From contig NZ_JABFDF010000003.1 of assembly GCF_013403985.1 (NCBI RefSeq), forward strand, positions 310,001 through 374,000: 64,000 nucleotides of DNA, written 5' to 3'. Below, in pieces: positions 16,849 to 26,048 of the stretch. Below the pieces are notes generated by a model. That model worked only from the letters and a program-made list of their open reading frames with translations. It did not search any database and was not told where the DNA came from. The DNA is from Winogradskyella ludwigii (lineage in GTDB: Bacteria; Bacteroidota; Bacteroidia; Flavobacteriales; Flavobacteriaceae). Each line of letters begins with the position of its first letter. The stretch's first letter is position 1. The position numbers and the translations under genes were made by a program.

Positions 16849-17853
16849 TTGGACGACGTAAAACAATTAGTAGCTACAATAAAAAAGGGAGACCTTAAAC
16901 CTATCTATTTTTTAATGGGTGAGGAGGCTTATTACATTGATAAAATTTCAGATTATATTGAAAACAATGTTTTAGATGAAGCAGAGAAGGGGTTTAACCA
17001 AATGGTGCTTTATGGTCGTGATGTAACAATAGATGATATTGTAAGTAATGCTAAGCGTTATCCTATGATGGCAGAACGCCAAGTGGTGATTGTAAAAGAG
17101 GCTCAAGATTTAAGTAGGTCTATTGAAAAATTGGTTCAATATGCAACTAATCCGCAACCTTCAACAGTTTTAGTACTAAATTACAAATACAAAAAGCTAG
17201 ATAAACGTAAAGCTTTATACAAGGCAATTAATAAGATTGGAGTCGTTTTTGAGAGTAAAAAAATGTACGAAAATCAGGTTTCTGATTGGATTAGACGTGT
17301 TTTAGCTGGACAGAATTATAACATTTCGCCAAAGGCTTCTCAAATGCTGGTAGAGTTTTTAGGAACTGATCTTAGTAAAATTGATAATGAACTAAGTAAG
17401 CTTAAAATTGTTTTACCAGAAGGCACGCAGATTACACCAGAACACATTGAAGAGAATATAGGAATTAGTAAAGACTATAATAATTTTGAATTACGTAAAG
17501 CTGTTGGCCAACGTAATGTGATAAAAGCACATCAAATTGCAAAGTATTTTGCAGAGAATCCAAAGGATAATCCTATGGTGGTAACAGTGGCTTTGTTGTT
17601 TAATTTCTTTTCGCAGTTATTACATCTTCATGGTATGTCTGATAGAAACCCACGAAGCGTAGCTTCTGCTTTAAAAGTGAATCCTTATTTTGTTAATGAG
17701 TATTTGGATGCTGCTAGAAATTACCCCATGAAAAAAGTGAGTTATGTGATTGGTGTCTTGCGTGAATTTGATGTAAAAAGCAAAGGTGTTGGTGCTAATG
17801 CAATACCTCAAGGCGATCTACTTAAGGAGTTGTTGGTTAAGGTTTTAGGGTAG
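16849..17853 (+). CDS. holA: DNA polymerase III subunit delta (HolA)
   Basis: This is the clamp-loader delta subunit, 334 residues from the TTG at 16849 (MDDVKQLVATIKKGDLKPIYFLMGEEAYYIDKI...). The FLMGEE.YYIDK segment, the basic RYPMMAERQVVIVKEA and the C-terminal collar domain (LLFNFFSQLLHLH, GDLLKELLVKVLG) are characteristic. An in-frame TTG at 16807 would add 14 residues (EFGVFNLFGIYINL), which do not look like the family N-terminus. No ATG is available in frame near the start, so a TTG start is required in either case. It is divergent from the HsdR_N gene and convergent with the RDD gene. Confidence 0.93.
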   Translation: MDDVKQLVATIKKGDLKPIYFLMGEEAYYIDKISDYIENNVLDEAEKGFNQMVLYGRDVTIDDIVSNAKRYPMMAERQVVIVKEAQDLSRSIEKLVQYATNPQPSTVLVLNYKYKKLDKRKALYKAINKIGVVFESKKMYENQVSDWIRRVLAGQNYNISPKASQMLVEFLGTDLSKIDNELSKLKIVLPEGTQITPEHIEENIGISKDYNNFELRKAVGQRNVIKAHQIAKYFAENPKDNPMVVTVALLFNFFSQLLHLHGMSDRNPRSVASALKVNPYFVNEYLDAARNYPMKKVSYVIGVLREFDVKSKGVGANAIPQGDLLKELLVKVLG

Positions 17854-17866
17854 GTTAAAATTATTT

Positions 17867-18463
17867 TTATAGCTTGTCTTTTATTACTTTAGTTTTAGAT
17901 AGATAATCATGCAATCCATTCTTCACAAATACATATGAAATTCCATCGAAAGGAATCAATCTACATATTGTTCTAATAATTATTTCAGAGGCTGTTGGTT
18001 TATTGCCTTCTATTGTTACCACTTTAGTTTTGGTAATAAATTTTCCAATTGTTTTTTGAAACTTTATTTCCATGACAGCATAATATGCTAGAAAAGTTCC
18101 GAAGACAGTAATAAGAGTTAATAGATTTCCTATAAAACTGTTTGAAGTAGGCGTTATTAAAAATCCTAGAATTATAAAAAGTACTAAAACTAATGAATAG
18201 GAAATAATCATATCAATGATGTAATTTAAAAACCGTGTTCCAGATCCAACAACAATTAAGTTCACGTTTCGCTTTTGTTCTATGTCTAGTGTAAGTTGTT
18301 CTTTTGTAGCTTCAAAATCACTTGTATCGATATTCCGTTTATCAATTTCAGAATCTGCAGCTTTAATCGCTTTTGGATCATATCTATCTCTATCGATGGT
18401 TACAATTTTTATTAACGCTTCATTTGTCCTAATAGACATCACTTTTTCAAATTCGTTTTTCAT
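17867..18463 (-). CDS. RDD-family membrane protein
   Basis: This is a 198-residue membrane protein. A soluble acidic N-terminal part of about 65 residues (YDPKAIKAADSEIDKRNID) is followed by the RDD domain. That domain has GTRFLNYIIDMIISYSLVLVLF as its first membrane segment with the arginine and aspartate of the family name. A second helix follows (LLTLITVFGTFLAYYAVMEI), then QKTIGKFITKTKVV and RTICRLIPFDGISYVF. RDD proteins are proposed transport or stress proteins, and no substrate is known. It is convergent with holA, 13 nt apart. Confidence 0.85.
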   Translation of the reverse strand: MKNEFEKVMSIRTNEALIKIVTIDRDRYDPKAIKAADSEIDKRNIDTSDFEATKEQLTLDIEQKRNVNLIVVGSGTRFLNYIIDMIISYSLVLVLFIILGFLITPTSNSFIGNLLTLITVFGTFLAYYAVMEIKFQKTIGKFITKTKVVTIEGNKPTASEIIIRTICRLIPFDGISYVFVKNGLHDYLSKTKVIKDKL

Positions 18464-18649
18464 TAGTACAGAACGTTTGTTGATAGTTAGTTGAGTATAT
18501 ACACACCTAAAATAGTAAATAAATACGAAATAGTATCTTACTAAAGATTGGAGTAAAAATTATATAAGTAAGTGTGAATTATCTATTAAATAAAAATAGT
18601 TTTTAATACAGTTATTTTATTATATTGTGACTGATTTAAAAAAAAAACA

Positions 18650-19231
18650 ATGAAATATATTTTACTTATTATAGGTTTAAGTCTTACTTTAAATTCTTAC
18701 AGTCAAGACAAATTAATATTCAAAGATGGTAATGAAAAAACAGGTAAAGTTATCGAGATAAACAAATCTAAAATTAAGTTTATTGCTGATGGGACTGAAA
18801 AGAAAAAAACGTATAATCAAAAAGATCTTGATAAAGTATTGGTCTTGGAAAATGGAGAAGAGGTAGAGTATTTATTTGCGCAAGTACCAACACTTGGAAC
18901 CGTTTTGTTAGCTAAAATAAGTCAAGGAGGCGAAGGTAAAGCGAGTTTATACGTTACACAAAGTTATATTTATGGTGGAGATACCAAAGGAGTAGGTGGT
19001 TTTACAACTCATCATAATGGAGGCTCAGTTTTGTTGTATTATGCTAAAAGAGATAATGAGAAAAATTATTACGATTTAAATTATGATGGAGCCGTTGTTA
19101 ATAAATTTAAGAATAGAGCTTCTAAGTATTTGAAAGATTGTCCTGAATTAGCTAATCGAATTAAAAATAGAGAATTTGGAAAACTCGATGTTAGAGAAAT
19201 TTTTAGAATTTATGATGAAGAGTGTAAATAG
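18650..19231 (+). CDS. Secreted hypothetical protein, Bacteroidetes-specific
   Basis: The 193-residue product has a signal peptide (MKYILLIIGLSLTLNSYSQ) with cleavage likely after SYSQ. The mature N-terminus, DKLIFKDGNEKTGKVIEI, is a small beta-rich module seen in many secreted Bacteroidetes proteins. The C-terminal half holds paired cysteines (DCPELANR, EECK) and basic-acidic helices. No catalytic motif was seen. It is monocistronic with a long A-rich leader. A weak hairpin at about 19261-19288 follows the stop codon. Function unknown. Confidence 0.75.
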   Translation: MKYILLIIGLSLTLNSYSQDKLIFKDGNEKTGKVIEINKSKIKFIADGTEKKKTYNQKDLDKVLVLENGEEVEYLFAQVPTLGTVLLAKISQGGEGKASLYVTQSYIYGGDTKGVGGFTTHHNGGSVLLYYAKRDNEKNYYDLNYDGAVVNKFKNRASKYLKDCPELANRIKNREFGKLDVREIFRIYDEECK

Positions 19232-19353
19232 TTTCTAAATAACGAGTTTAAAAGCTGATAAGATTCCCGAAAATAGCTTGGGAAATCTATAGTGTTTTTA
19301 TTGTTTTGGAGAATTCTTTAATATTGTTAAAAAGGTTTGTATTTGATGCTTTA

Positions 19354-19698
19354 TTAAGCATCAAATTCCACATAATGGATTAATCGATCACATTTATTTT
19401 CTAAATTAGGGTATTTAGGCGATACACCTTCTATAAATTCTTTTATTAGAAAAGCTTCCATAAAATAGTCGAAACCAGGACACTTTTTTTCGCTTACTTC
19501 AGTAGTTTTCCATTCTAGCTCTTCTTCTGTTAATTTAAGTAGTGTTACTTCAGATTCGCGAGTAAAATTTCCATCTATTTTCTTAACATAAAAAACAGAT
19601 TCTTCATCAACATTCTACATGTTTGTTAAAACGTCTATTAGTGTCATAAAATGTTGTCTAAAGTGCTTTAGTAATTTATTGGCTCGTTTACCATGTTG
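19354..19698 (-). pseudogene. Broken conserved hypothetical gene with an in-frame stop and lost start
   Basis: On the minus strand a reading frame of about 115 codons runs from 19698 to a TAA at 19354-19356. It is interrupted by a TAG at 19615-19617. The part before the stop reads GKRANKLLKHFRQHF and then MTLIDVLTNM. The part after it reads VDEESVFYVKKIDG and ends in CDRLIHYVEFDA. Both sides are polar, well-behaved protein sequence with no other stop, so the frame was recently coding. Upstream of 19698 the frame closes at once with TAA and no start codon is left. It fills an otherwise gene-free 525-bp spacer (19232-19756). Function unknown. Confidence 0.65.
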
Positions 19699-19756
19699 TT
19701 ATTTAGTGAAAGAAAGGTTAACAATGTTTTGGAAATAGGAGAGAACTTACTATTAA

Positions 19757-20176
19757 TTATATAGCGCTAGTAAAAGGAGTTTTATTTGCTGGTAAATTCA
19801 ATTTTTCTAAAATAGCATTCAATTCGTTCAGTGAATTTTTATCTATTAATTCCGTATTAATTTTTAATTCCTCGGTTTTAGTTTTCAGAATATAATCACT
19901 AGCAAATTTTTTAATCCAATTTATGTCATTCAGATTAATTTTTTTGCCAAAACCATAAAGTCCGTTTTTTCGAATAGATCCGTTTTCAATAGTTAGATAT
20001 TGAGTTGTTAAATCGTATAAATAATGTCCAATATATAAGAGACCAATTATTAAATATCCATAATCTGACCAACGCAAATTATCATCTTCTAAAAGACTAT
20101 AGATACCAAGTAGCGTCCAAACTATTCCAATGATTAAATTCGCGTAAAGTCTTTTTTTCTTAAATCTGATTTTCAT
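19757..20176 (-). CDS. Small membrane protein with a possible PH-like cytosolic domain
   Basis: The protein is 139 residues if translation starts at ATG 20174-20176 (MKIRFKKKRLYANLI); a longer in-frame start at 20248 is less likely. Two hydrophobic segments lie at about 13-30 and 40-58 (LIIGIVWTLLGIYSLL, YLIIGLLYIGHYLYDL). A soluble tail follows, with strands TQYLTIENGSIRKNGLYGFGKKINLNDINWI. That layout resembles bacterial PH-domain membrane proteins. No function can be assigned. Confidence 0.7.
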   Translation of the reverse strand: MKIRFKKKRLYANLIIGIVWTLLGIYSLLEDDNLRWSDYGYLIIGLLYIGHYLYDLTTQYLTIENGSIRKNGLYGFGKKINLNDINWIKKFASDYILKTKTEELKINTELIDKNSLNELNAILEKLNLPANKTPFTSAI

Positions 20177-20287
20177 AACGATTGATGTTGTCGTTTTCAA
20201 CATTGCCATTATATAAAAAAACTTACGTTTTATAAATAACAGCAACAAGTAATAAACGACCAGAAATATAATTAGGCTCCAATAAAC

Positions 20288-21034
20288 CTAATCTGCGATT
20301 TCTTCCATGGTATGGTAAACATTCTGTACATCGTCATCTTCTTCAAGCTTTTCTAGAAGCTTCTCAACATCTTCAGCTTCCTCTGCAGATATTTGTTTTG
20401 TGACTTGCGGAATACGTTCAAAGCCAGAAGAAATAATTTCAATTTCGTTTTCTTCTAAATAAGATTGAATGCTACCAAAACTTTCAAATGGTGCATATAC
20501 CATAACACTAGTATGTTCAACTCCATCTTCATCTTCGTCAGTATCTTCAAATATTTCGTCAACACCAGAGTCTATAAGTTCTAATTCTAATTCTTCTAAA
20601 TCTAAATCGTCTCCTTTAATTTTAAAATTACAAGTATGATCAAACATAAAAACAACAGAACCAGAAGTTCCTAAGCTACCATCTGTTTTATTAAAATAAG
20701 ATCTTACATTGGCAACTGTACGTGTGTTATTGTCTGTAGCAGTCTCTACAAGCACAGCAATACCGTGTTGTGCGTAACCTTCAAAAAGAACTTCTTTATA
20801 ATCTCCTTGACCTTTTTCACTTGCTTTTTTAATAGCACGTTCTACATTTACCTTTGGCATATTTACAGCCTTAGCATTTTGTATTACAGCTCTAAGACGT
20901 GAGTTACTATCAGGATCTGGACCACCATCTTTAACAGCCATAACAATGTCTTTACCAATACGTGTAAAGGCTTTGCTCATGGCAGACCATCGTTTCATTT
21001 TTCTTGCTTTTCTAAATTCGAAAGCTCTTCCCAT
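20288..21034 (-). CDS. yebC: YebC/PmpR-family regulatory protein
   Basis: The 248-residue product matches YebC across its length. It begins MGRAFEFRKARKMKRW, the Bacteroidetes version of the family N-terminus. GPDPDSNSRLRAVIQNAKA, ERAIKKASEKGQ and YEGYAQHGIAVLVE-like sequence (FEGYAQHGIAVLVE) follow. Next are TRTVANVRSYFNK and an acidic central insert (EDTDEDEDGVE). Family members bind DNA in some species, and recent work links others to ribosomes at proline-rich stalls; both roles are known only from relatives. It is a soluble cytosolic protein, monocistronic by spacing. Confidence 0.95.
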   Translation of the reverse strand: MGRAFEFRKARKMKRWSAMSKAFTRIGKDIVMAVKDGGPDPDSNSRLRAVIQNAKAVNMPKVNVERAIKKASEKGQGDYKEVLFEGYAQHGIAVLVETATDNNTRTVANVRSYFNKTDGSLGTSGSVVFMFDHTCNFKIKGDDLDLEELELELIDSGVDEIFEDTDEDEDGVEHTSVMVYAPFESFGSIQSYLEENEIEIISSGFERIPQVTKQISAEEAEDVEKLLEKLEEDDDVQNVYHTMEEIAD

Positions 21035-21162
21035 AGTAAAAAAAGTTATAAATTGTTATGTAAATAAAGTGCCTATAAATAGGTGAAAACAAATTTAAGA
21101 AAATATTGAAAACCTTAAAGTATCATTGAAGGTAAATGTGAATTTAATCTAAAATGAAAAAA

Positions 21163-21202
21163 GAGAAATTTAAAGATTGTTAGAATATATATTTAAATTC
21201 TC
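21163..21202 (-). terminator. Probable terminator of the pterin dehydratase gene
   Basis: GAGAAATTTAAA (21163-21174) pairs imperfectly with TTTAAATTCTC (21192-21202). On the minus strand the stem is followed by TTTTTTC. It lies about 40 nt past the stop at 21241. Confidence 0.6.
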
Positions 21203-21240
21203 ATTTTTTCAATACTTCAACATTCAATATAAAAAAAAGA

Positions 21241-21528
21241 CTAATCTTCTTCCTCAACAATAGCTTCTATAGCTTCTGCCAGATTAAAATCTTTAATTGT
21301 TACACCACCTTCATCATGTGTAGATAGAGATATTTTTAAAATATTGTAAGTATTACTCCAGTTTGGATGATGGTTTAATGCTTCGCACTCAAAAGCAATA
21401 CGACTCATGGCACTAAAACAATCTTTAAAATTATCGAATTCATATTCTGTATGAATGGCATTTTCGTAAAAATCCCATTCCGGAAGTTGTAATATTTTCT
21501 TTTCTATAGTGTCGTCGTCTAATTTCAT
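21241..21528 (-). CDS. 4a-hydroxytetrahydrobiopterin dehydratase (PhhB/DCoH family)
   Basis: This 95-residue protein carries the pterin dehydratase signature: NHHPNW at 52-57 with catalytic histidines 53 and 54, then LSTHDEGGVTIKDFNLAEAI. It recycles the 4a-carbinolamine formed by aromatic amino acid hydroxylases. No phenylalanine hydroxylase gene is seen in the window, so its partner is elsewhere, or it serves another pterin or moonlighting role. It is monocistronic, about 100 nt from the SDR gene. Confidence 0.93.
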   Translation of the reverse strand: MKLDDDTIEKKILQLPEWDFYENAIHTEYEFDNFKDCFSAMSRIAFECEALNHHPNWSNTYNILKISLSTHDEGGVTIKDFNLAEAIEAIVEEED

Positions 21529-21625
21529 AATGTAATTTTGATTTTCTTAAAAATAAATAAATTTGAATTAGTAAAAGCTGAAAACATTTCTTTTATTTTC
21601 AAGTTGTAGATTACATGACACTTCT

Positions 21626-22465
21626 TTATTTATCATGCTCTTCTAAAATCTTTTCGCTTGTAATTTGAAGGTGTTTAGGAAGTTTATTAAACTTTGGAAG
21701 TACAGCCAAATAACGATCTTCATTGGTGGTATACACCTGTTTTAATTGTACTTTTTTATCGGTAATAAGATCTAGAATCTCTTTTATAAATTCGTCATGA
21801 TGGACTAAATCTGTACTTCCTAGATGAAAAACACCATATTTATTTCTATTAATGATATAATGAATTTGTTGCGTCAATTTTTTATCGAGCATCACATTCA
21901 TTATTAAATTGGGAAATACTTCAACAGGTTCATTTTCTTCAATAGCTTTTTTAAACTCTTGAATTCTAGGAGAACCTGGACCAAAGACCATAGGCAGTCT
22001 AACAATTGCCACTTGTTTTTTGGGTAAGCGTAATAATAGGTTTTCTATTTTTATTTTGAAATGACCATAAACACTATGACTCAAAGTTTTATCTACTTCG
22101 TAACTTGGGTATTTACTATATGCATCAAATACATTGGCAGAAGATAGAAATATAATTTTACAACCGCTTGCAATAACATACTCAGCAATATGCTGATGTG
22201 CTATAACTTGAGCATTAAAATCGCCACGAAGTGCAGAAATAATTATAGAGGGTTTACTAGCTTCTAAAATCTCGTAAACATCATCTTGTTCTACATTATA
22301 ATGAAAAAATTGCTGATTGTTTTCAAACGCTTTTAACGGTGTTCGATACGTTCCAAAAGTTCTAAAATAAGGTCCTAATTCTTTATAGATAGCGTTGCCA
22401 ATGTAGCCGCTAGCTCCAAGTATTAATATGCGATGTTTTTGTGGATCTAATTTCTTTTTTGTCAT
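21626..22465 (-). CDS. NAD(P)-dependent SDR/RfbD-like sugar-nucleotide reductase-type protein
   Basis: The 279-residue Rossmann protein has the dinucleotide loop GASGYIG at 17-23 and the extended-SDR pattern. It shows IIFLSSANVFD (active-site serine region), a YxxxK-like YGHFKIK, and RLPMVFGPG. This matches the dTDP-4-dehydrorhamnose reductase/epimerase group. The substrate is unknown; a role in nucleotide-sugar or natural-product reduction is inferred. It follows gcvT by 22 nt on the same strand, so the two are co-transcribed, although glycine cleavage offers no obvious link. Confidence 0.85.
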   Translation of the reverse strand: MTKKKLDPQKHRILILGASGYIGNAIYKELGPYFRTFGTYRTPLKAFENNQQFFHYNVEQDDVYEILEASKPSIIISALRGDFNAQVIAHQHIAEYVIASGCKIIFLSSANVFDAYSKYPSYEVDKTLSHSVYGHFKIKIENLLLRLPKKQVAIVRLPMVFGPGSPRIQEFKKAIEENEPVEVFPNLIMNVMLDKKLTQQIHYIINRNKYGVFHLGSTDLVHHDEFIKEILDLITDKKVQLKQVYTTNEDRYLAVLPKFNKLPKHLQITSEKILEEHDK

Positions 22466-22487
22466 TAATTAAATTACGTTCTAACAA

Positions 22488-23570
22488 TTAGCCTTTGTAA
22501 AACGGTGCTTTTATAACGGTTGCAGGAATGGCCTTTTTACGCACCTGAATATGTATTTTACTATCTACTTTAGAGAATACTTTAGGTACATAACCCATAC
22601 CAATACCAATACCTAAACTTGGGCTCATAGTACCAGAAGTAACGTTACCTATTGTTTTTCCGCTGCTATCTACAATATCATAACCTTGACGCGGAATACC
22701 ACGTTCATCTAATTTAAAAGCAACTAATTTGCGTTCTGGAGTGTGTTCTTTTTCTGCTTTAAGCGCTTCACTATTGGTAAAATCTTTGTTGAATTTACAA
22801 ACCCAACCAAGACCAGCTTCAATAGGCGAAGTGGTATCATCAATATCGTTACCATATAAACAGTAACCCATTTCTAAACGCAAGGTATCTCTTGCAGCTA
22901 AACCAATAGGCTTAATTCCAAATTCTGCACCAGCTTCAAAAACTTTGTCCCAAATTTGTTTTACCTCTGTGTTTTTACAGTAAATTTCAAATCCACCACT
23001 TCCTGTATAACCTGTAGCAGAAATAATAACATTCTCAATACCTGCAAAATCTCCAACTACAAAATTGTAGAATTTAATAGCAGATAAATCATGACTCGTT
23101 ACAGACTGCATAGCTTCAATAGCTTTTGGACCTTGTATGGCTAATAAAGAATAAGCCTCGCTTAAATCTTTCATTTCTGCACCAACATCGTTTTTAGACG
23201 AAATCCAGTTCCAATCTTTTTCAATATTACTCGCGTTAACCACAAGCAAATAGGTTTCGTCTTTAATTTTATAGATAATTAAATCATCAACAACTCCACC
23301 ATCATCATTTGGTAAGCAACTGTATTGTGCTTTTCCAATGTCTAATTTTGAAGCATCGTTACTAGATACTTTTTGAACTAAAGCTAGAGCATTTGGACCT
23401 TCAATTAAAAATTCTCCCATATGAGAGACATCAAAAACACCAACAGCTTTTCTTACCGTTTCATGTTCTGCATTTACGCCTTCATATTGTACAGGCATGT
23501 TATAACCAGCAAAAGGAACCATTTTTGCACCAAGTGCTATGTGAGTAGAGGATAAAGCAGTATCTTTCAT
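22488..23570 (-). CDS. gcvT: Glycine cleavage system T protein (aminomethyltransferase)
   Basis: This 360-residue enzyme transfers the methylene of the H-protein-bound aminomethyl group to tetrahydrofolate. It starts with [26 protein letters not shown] and [11 protein letters not shown], the invariant GcvT opening. [44 protein letters not shown] and [20 protein letters not shown] complete the signature. The P and H genes are not in the window, which is normal because the T gene is often separate. A -7-like TAGTTTTG lies at 23599-23606. No glycine riboswitch is visible in the leader. Confidence 0.97.
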   Translation of the reverse strand: MKDTALSSTHIALGAKMVPFAGYNMPVQYEGVNAEHETVRKAVGVFDVSHMGEFLIEGPNALALVQKVSSNDASKLDIGKAQYSCLPNDDGGVVDDLIIYKIKDETYLLVVNASNIEKDWNWISSKNDVGAEMKDLSEAYSLLAIQGPKAIEAMQSVTSHDLSAIKFYNFVVGDFAGIENVIISATGYTGSGGFEIYCKNTEVKQIWDKVFEAGAEFGIKPIGLAARDTLRLEMGYCLYGNDIDDTTSPIEAGLGWVCKFNKDFTNSEALKAEKEHTPERKLVAFKLDERGIPRQGYDIVDSSGKTIGNVTSGTMSPSLGIGIGMGYVPKVFSKVDSKIHIQVRKKAIPATVIKAPFYKG

Positions 23571-23598
23571 TATGATGATTTTTTTAATTTTAGTTGTG

Positions 23599-23606
23599 CA
23601 AAACTA
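23599..23606 (-). promoter_or_regulatory. Candidate -7 promoter element for gcvT
   Basis: The minus-strand sequence TAGTTTTG fits TAnnTTTG, 28 nt before the gcvT start at 23570. The -33 region is only a partial match. Confidence 0.4.
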
Positions 23607-23667
23607 CATAATTTTTACGATTTTCATCATAAAGAAATCCTAATGAAATGCCTATAGTAAAGTAATT

Positions 23668-24177
23668 TTAGAAATCTATAATCCAATCATCAATAGCTTT
23701 ATCATTAGAACCATGTAATACAGAAATGTCTCCTGTAGATTCAAAAACAACCGCTTTTACTTCAGAAAGTTGAATCACATTAGCTTCTCGTAATTTTGCT
23801 TTTACATCAGATTCGGTCACTTTACATTTTTTAAGATTGTCTTTTAAAAGCTGACCATTCTTCATTAAAAAAGTCGGTTTATTATCTACTAAATTCTGAA
23901 TGGGTTGCCATTGTCTAAGGCTAGCAACCAACATTTGTAAACCATATATAACGACTAAACCCAGAATACCATATTGAAGCGATACCGATTTAGATACAAT
24001 AACAGTTGCTAAAATAGAACCTATAGAAACCGTCATAGCAAAATCGAAGCTAGACATTTTAGAAAAACTACGCTTACCATTAATTCGTGTTAAAATAATT
24101 AAAGCGAGATAAATACCTACAGCAGTAAGTATAATAGACAGAAATCCATCTGTTGAAAATTTAAACCAATTAGCCAT
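23668..24177 (-). CDS. DUF421 (YetF-like) membrane protein
   Basis: The 169-residue product has three hydrophobic segments in its first 95 residues (IILTAVGIYLALIILTRI, FAMTVSIGSILATVIVS, GILGLVVIYGLQMLVASL). The first is followed by NGKRSFSKMSSFDFAMTVSIGS, the DUF421 signature. The soluble C-terminal domain has KPTFLMKNGQLLKDNLKK and ESDVKAKLREANV. The family is found widely in bacteria with unknown biochemical role. It stands alone between gcvT and the GH3-family gene, convergent with neither. Confidence 0.88.
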   Translation of the reverse strand: MANWFKFSTDGFLSIILTAVGIYLALIILTRINGKRSFSKMSSFDFAMTVSIGSILATVIVSKSVSLQYGILGLVVIYGLQMLVASLRQWQPIQNLVDNKPTFLMKNGQLLKDNLKKCKVTESDVKAKLREANVIQLSEVKAVVFESTGDISVLHGSNDKAIDDWIIDF

Positions 24178-24432
24178 ATTATTTTATTTTTTTTGTTTCC
24201 CTAAATATGTCATGATTCGCTAGAATATTTTAACTCATATAATTTTTTGGTTACTCTGAATAATTTAAAGCAGAATTGTAAAAGAGAAAAACCACATTTT
24301 TAATTTGAAAGAAAACCTTTTGAAATGTTTTTTTCTAAATGGGTTAATTCTTTTAGCAATTGGAACATCTTCTTTTTACCATTTTAAAGACCTTAGTAGA
24401 AACAAAATATTTAACCACTAGAATCAAAAAAA

Positions 24433-25953
24433 ATGGCCATTTTAGGAAACATTATAAAAGGAGTAATTGAATTAAAAGACACATTTTCTTCTGAAATAAT
24501 TCATGAAGAAGCACAAGAAAAAGTCTTAAAAGAGTTACTAGAAACGGCTAAAAACACGCAGTTTGGTAAATTCTATGATTTTGAACATATCTTAGAAGCT
24601 TCTAATCTTCAAAAGAGTTTTGCAAAGTCTGTACCTTATTTCGATTATAATCAAATTAACGATAAGTGGTGGCATAAATATCATGAAGGCGAAAGCGATG
24701 TCACTTGGCCGGGAAAACCGTCTTATTTTGCTTTAAGCTCTGGTACAACGGGTAAAACAAGTAAAAGAATTCCTGTAACAGATGGCATGATTGATGCTAT
24801 AAGAGATTCAGGAATCAAACAGGTTTTTGCTCTAAAGAATTTTGATCTTCCTGCAGATTTTTTCGAAAAAGAAATTATGATGCTTGGCAGTTCAACAGAT
24901 TTAGAAGAAAATAATAATCATTTAGAAGGTGAAATCAGCGGAATTAGCGCAAGTAATATTCCATCATGGTTTAAAGGCTATTATAAACCTGGCGAAGAAA
25001 TTTCGCAGATCGAAGATTGGGATGAACGTGTGCAGAAAATAGCAGAACGCGCCAAAAAATGGGATATTGGAGCCTTAAGCGGAATTCCATCTTGGATAGA
25101 ATTGATGCTTCAAAAAGTAATAGAATATCATAATCTAAATAATATTCATGAGATTTGGCCAAACTTACAAGTATATACGTCTGGAGGTGTAACTTTCGCA
25201 CCTTATGAAAAAAGTTTTAAAGCATTATTAGGAAAACCAGTTACTGTTATTGATACCTATTTAGCTTCAGAAGGTTACATAGCAACGCAAGTAAGACCAG
25301 AAACTGATGCCATGCAATTAAGTACTGATAATGGTATTTATTTTGAGTTTGTACCTTTTAAACCTGAATATATAAATGAAGACGGATCCCTGAAAGATGA
25401 AGCACCAGCTTTAACTTTAAGCGAAGTTGAATTAGACCAAGATTACGTTTTAATAATAAGTACAGTGAGTGGTGCTTGGCGTTACTTAATTGGTGATACT
25501 ATAGAAATTACAAACATAGAACGTGCTGAAATTAAAATTACAGGTCGAACAAAATTCTTTCTTAACACCGTGGGTTCTCAGTTATCAGTAAATAAAATGG
25601 ATACTGCCTTGAGAGAGTTAGAAGATCAATTTGAGACTACAATTCCTGAATATACCATATGCGCAAAACGTGGTAATGACAACGAATTTTACCATTATTG
25701 GTATTTAGGGTCAGATATAAAAAATGCAGATGAAGAAAAATTGGCAGAAGCATTAGATAACGCTTTAAAAACGGCTAACAAAAATTATAAAGTGGCACGA
25801 AGTAAAGCTTTAAAAGGTGTAAAAGTAAAAGTGATTGCACCTGAACGTTTTCATGATTGGAACGAAAAAAACAAGAAAAAAGGTGGACAAGTAAAAATGG
25901 AACGTGTAATGGGAGAAGAAAAATTTGCAGATTGGGAAGCCTTCATTAATTAA
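24433..25953 (+). CDS. GH3 auxin-responsive-promoter family protein (acyl-adenylate/amide synthetase fold)
   Basis: The 506-residue protein matches the GH3 family. It has the ATP-binding loop SSGTTGKTSKRIPVT at about 102-116. VYTSGGVTFAPYEKSF, YLASEGYIATQ, GAWRYLIGDTIEI and GRTKFFLNTVGSQLS follow. Plant members conjugate amino acids to jasmonate or auxin. Bacterial members are largely uncharacterised and their substrates are unknown. It is soluble and monocistronic, with a 15-bp palindromic terminator after it. The leader holds no clear -7 box. Confidence 0.9.
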   Translation: MAILGNIIKGVIELKDTFSSEIIHEEAQEKVLKELLETAKNTQFGKFYDFEHILEASNLQKSFAKSVPYFDYNQINDKWWHKYHEGESDVTWPGKPSYFALSSGTTGKTSKRIPVTDGMIDAIRDSGIKQVFALKNFDLPADFFEKEIMMLGSSTDLEENNNHLEGEISGISASNIPSWFKGYYKPGEEISQIEDWDERVQKIAERAKKWDIGALSGIPSWIELMLQKVIEYHNLNNIHEIWPNLQVYTSGGVTFAPYEKSFKALLGKPVTVIDTYLASEGYIATQVRPETDAMQLSTDNGIYFEFVPFKPEYINEDGSLKDEAPALTLSEVELDQDYVLIISTVSGAWRYLIGDTIEITNIERAEIKITGRTKFFLNTVGSQLSVNKMDTALRELEDQFETTIPEYTICAKRGNDNEFYHYWYLGSDIKNADEEKLAEALDNALKTANKNYKVARSKALKGVKVKVIAPERFHDWNEKNKKKGGQVKMERVMGEEKFADWEAFIN

Positions 25954-25983
25954 CAATAATTAAGTCGAACGATTTAAGTATAA

Positions 25984-26013
25984 AAAAAGCTATTATTTAA
26001 ATAATAGCTTTTT
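25984..26013. terminator. Bidirectional terminator after the GH3-family gene
   Basis: A perfect 15-bp palindrome (AAAAAGCTATTATTT and its complement) sits between convergent genes ending at 25953 and 26049. A/T runs on both sides let it act in both directions. Confidence 0.85.
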
Positions 26014-26048
26014 GCCTTTAACATATTTTTTATGAAAATAAACATTCA

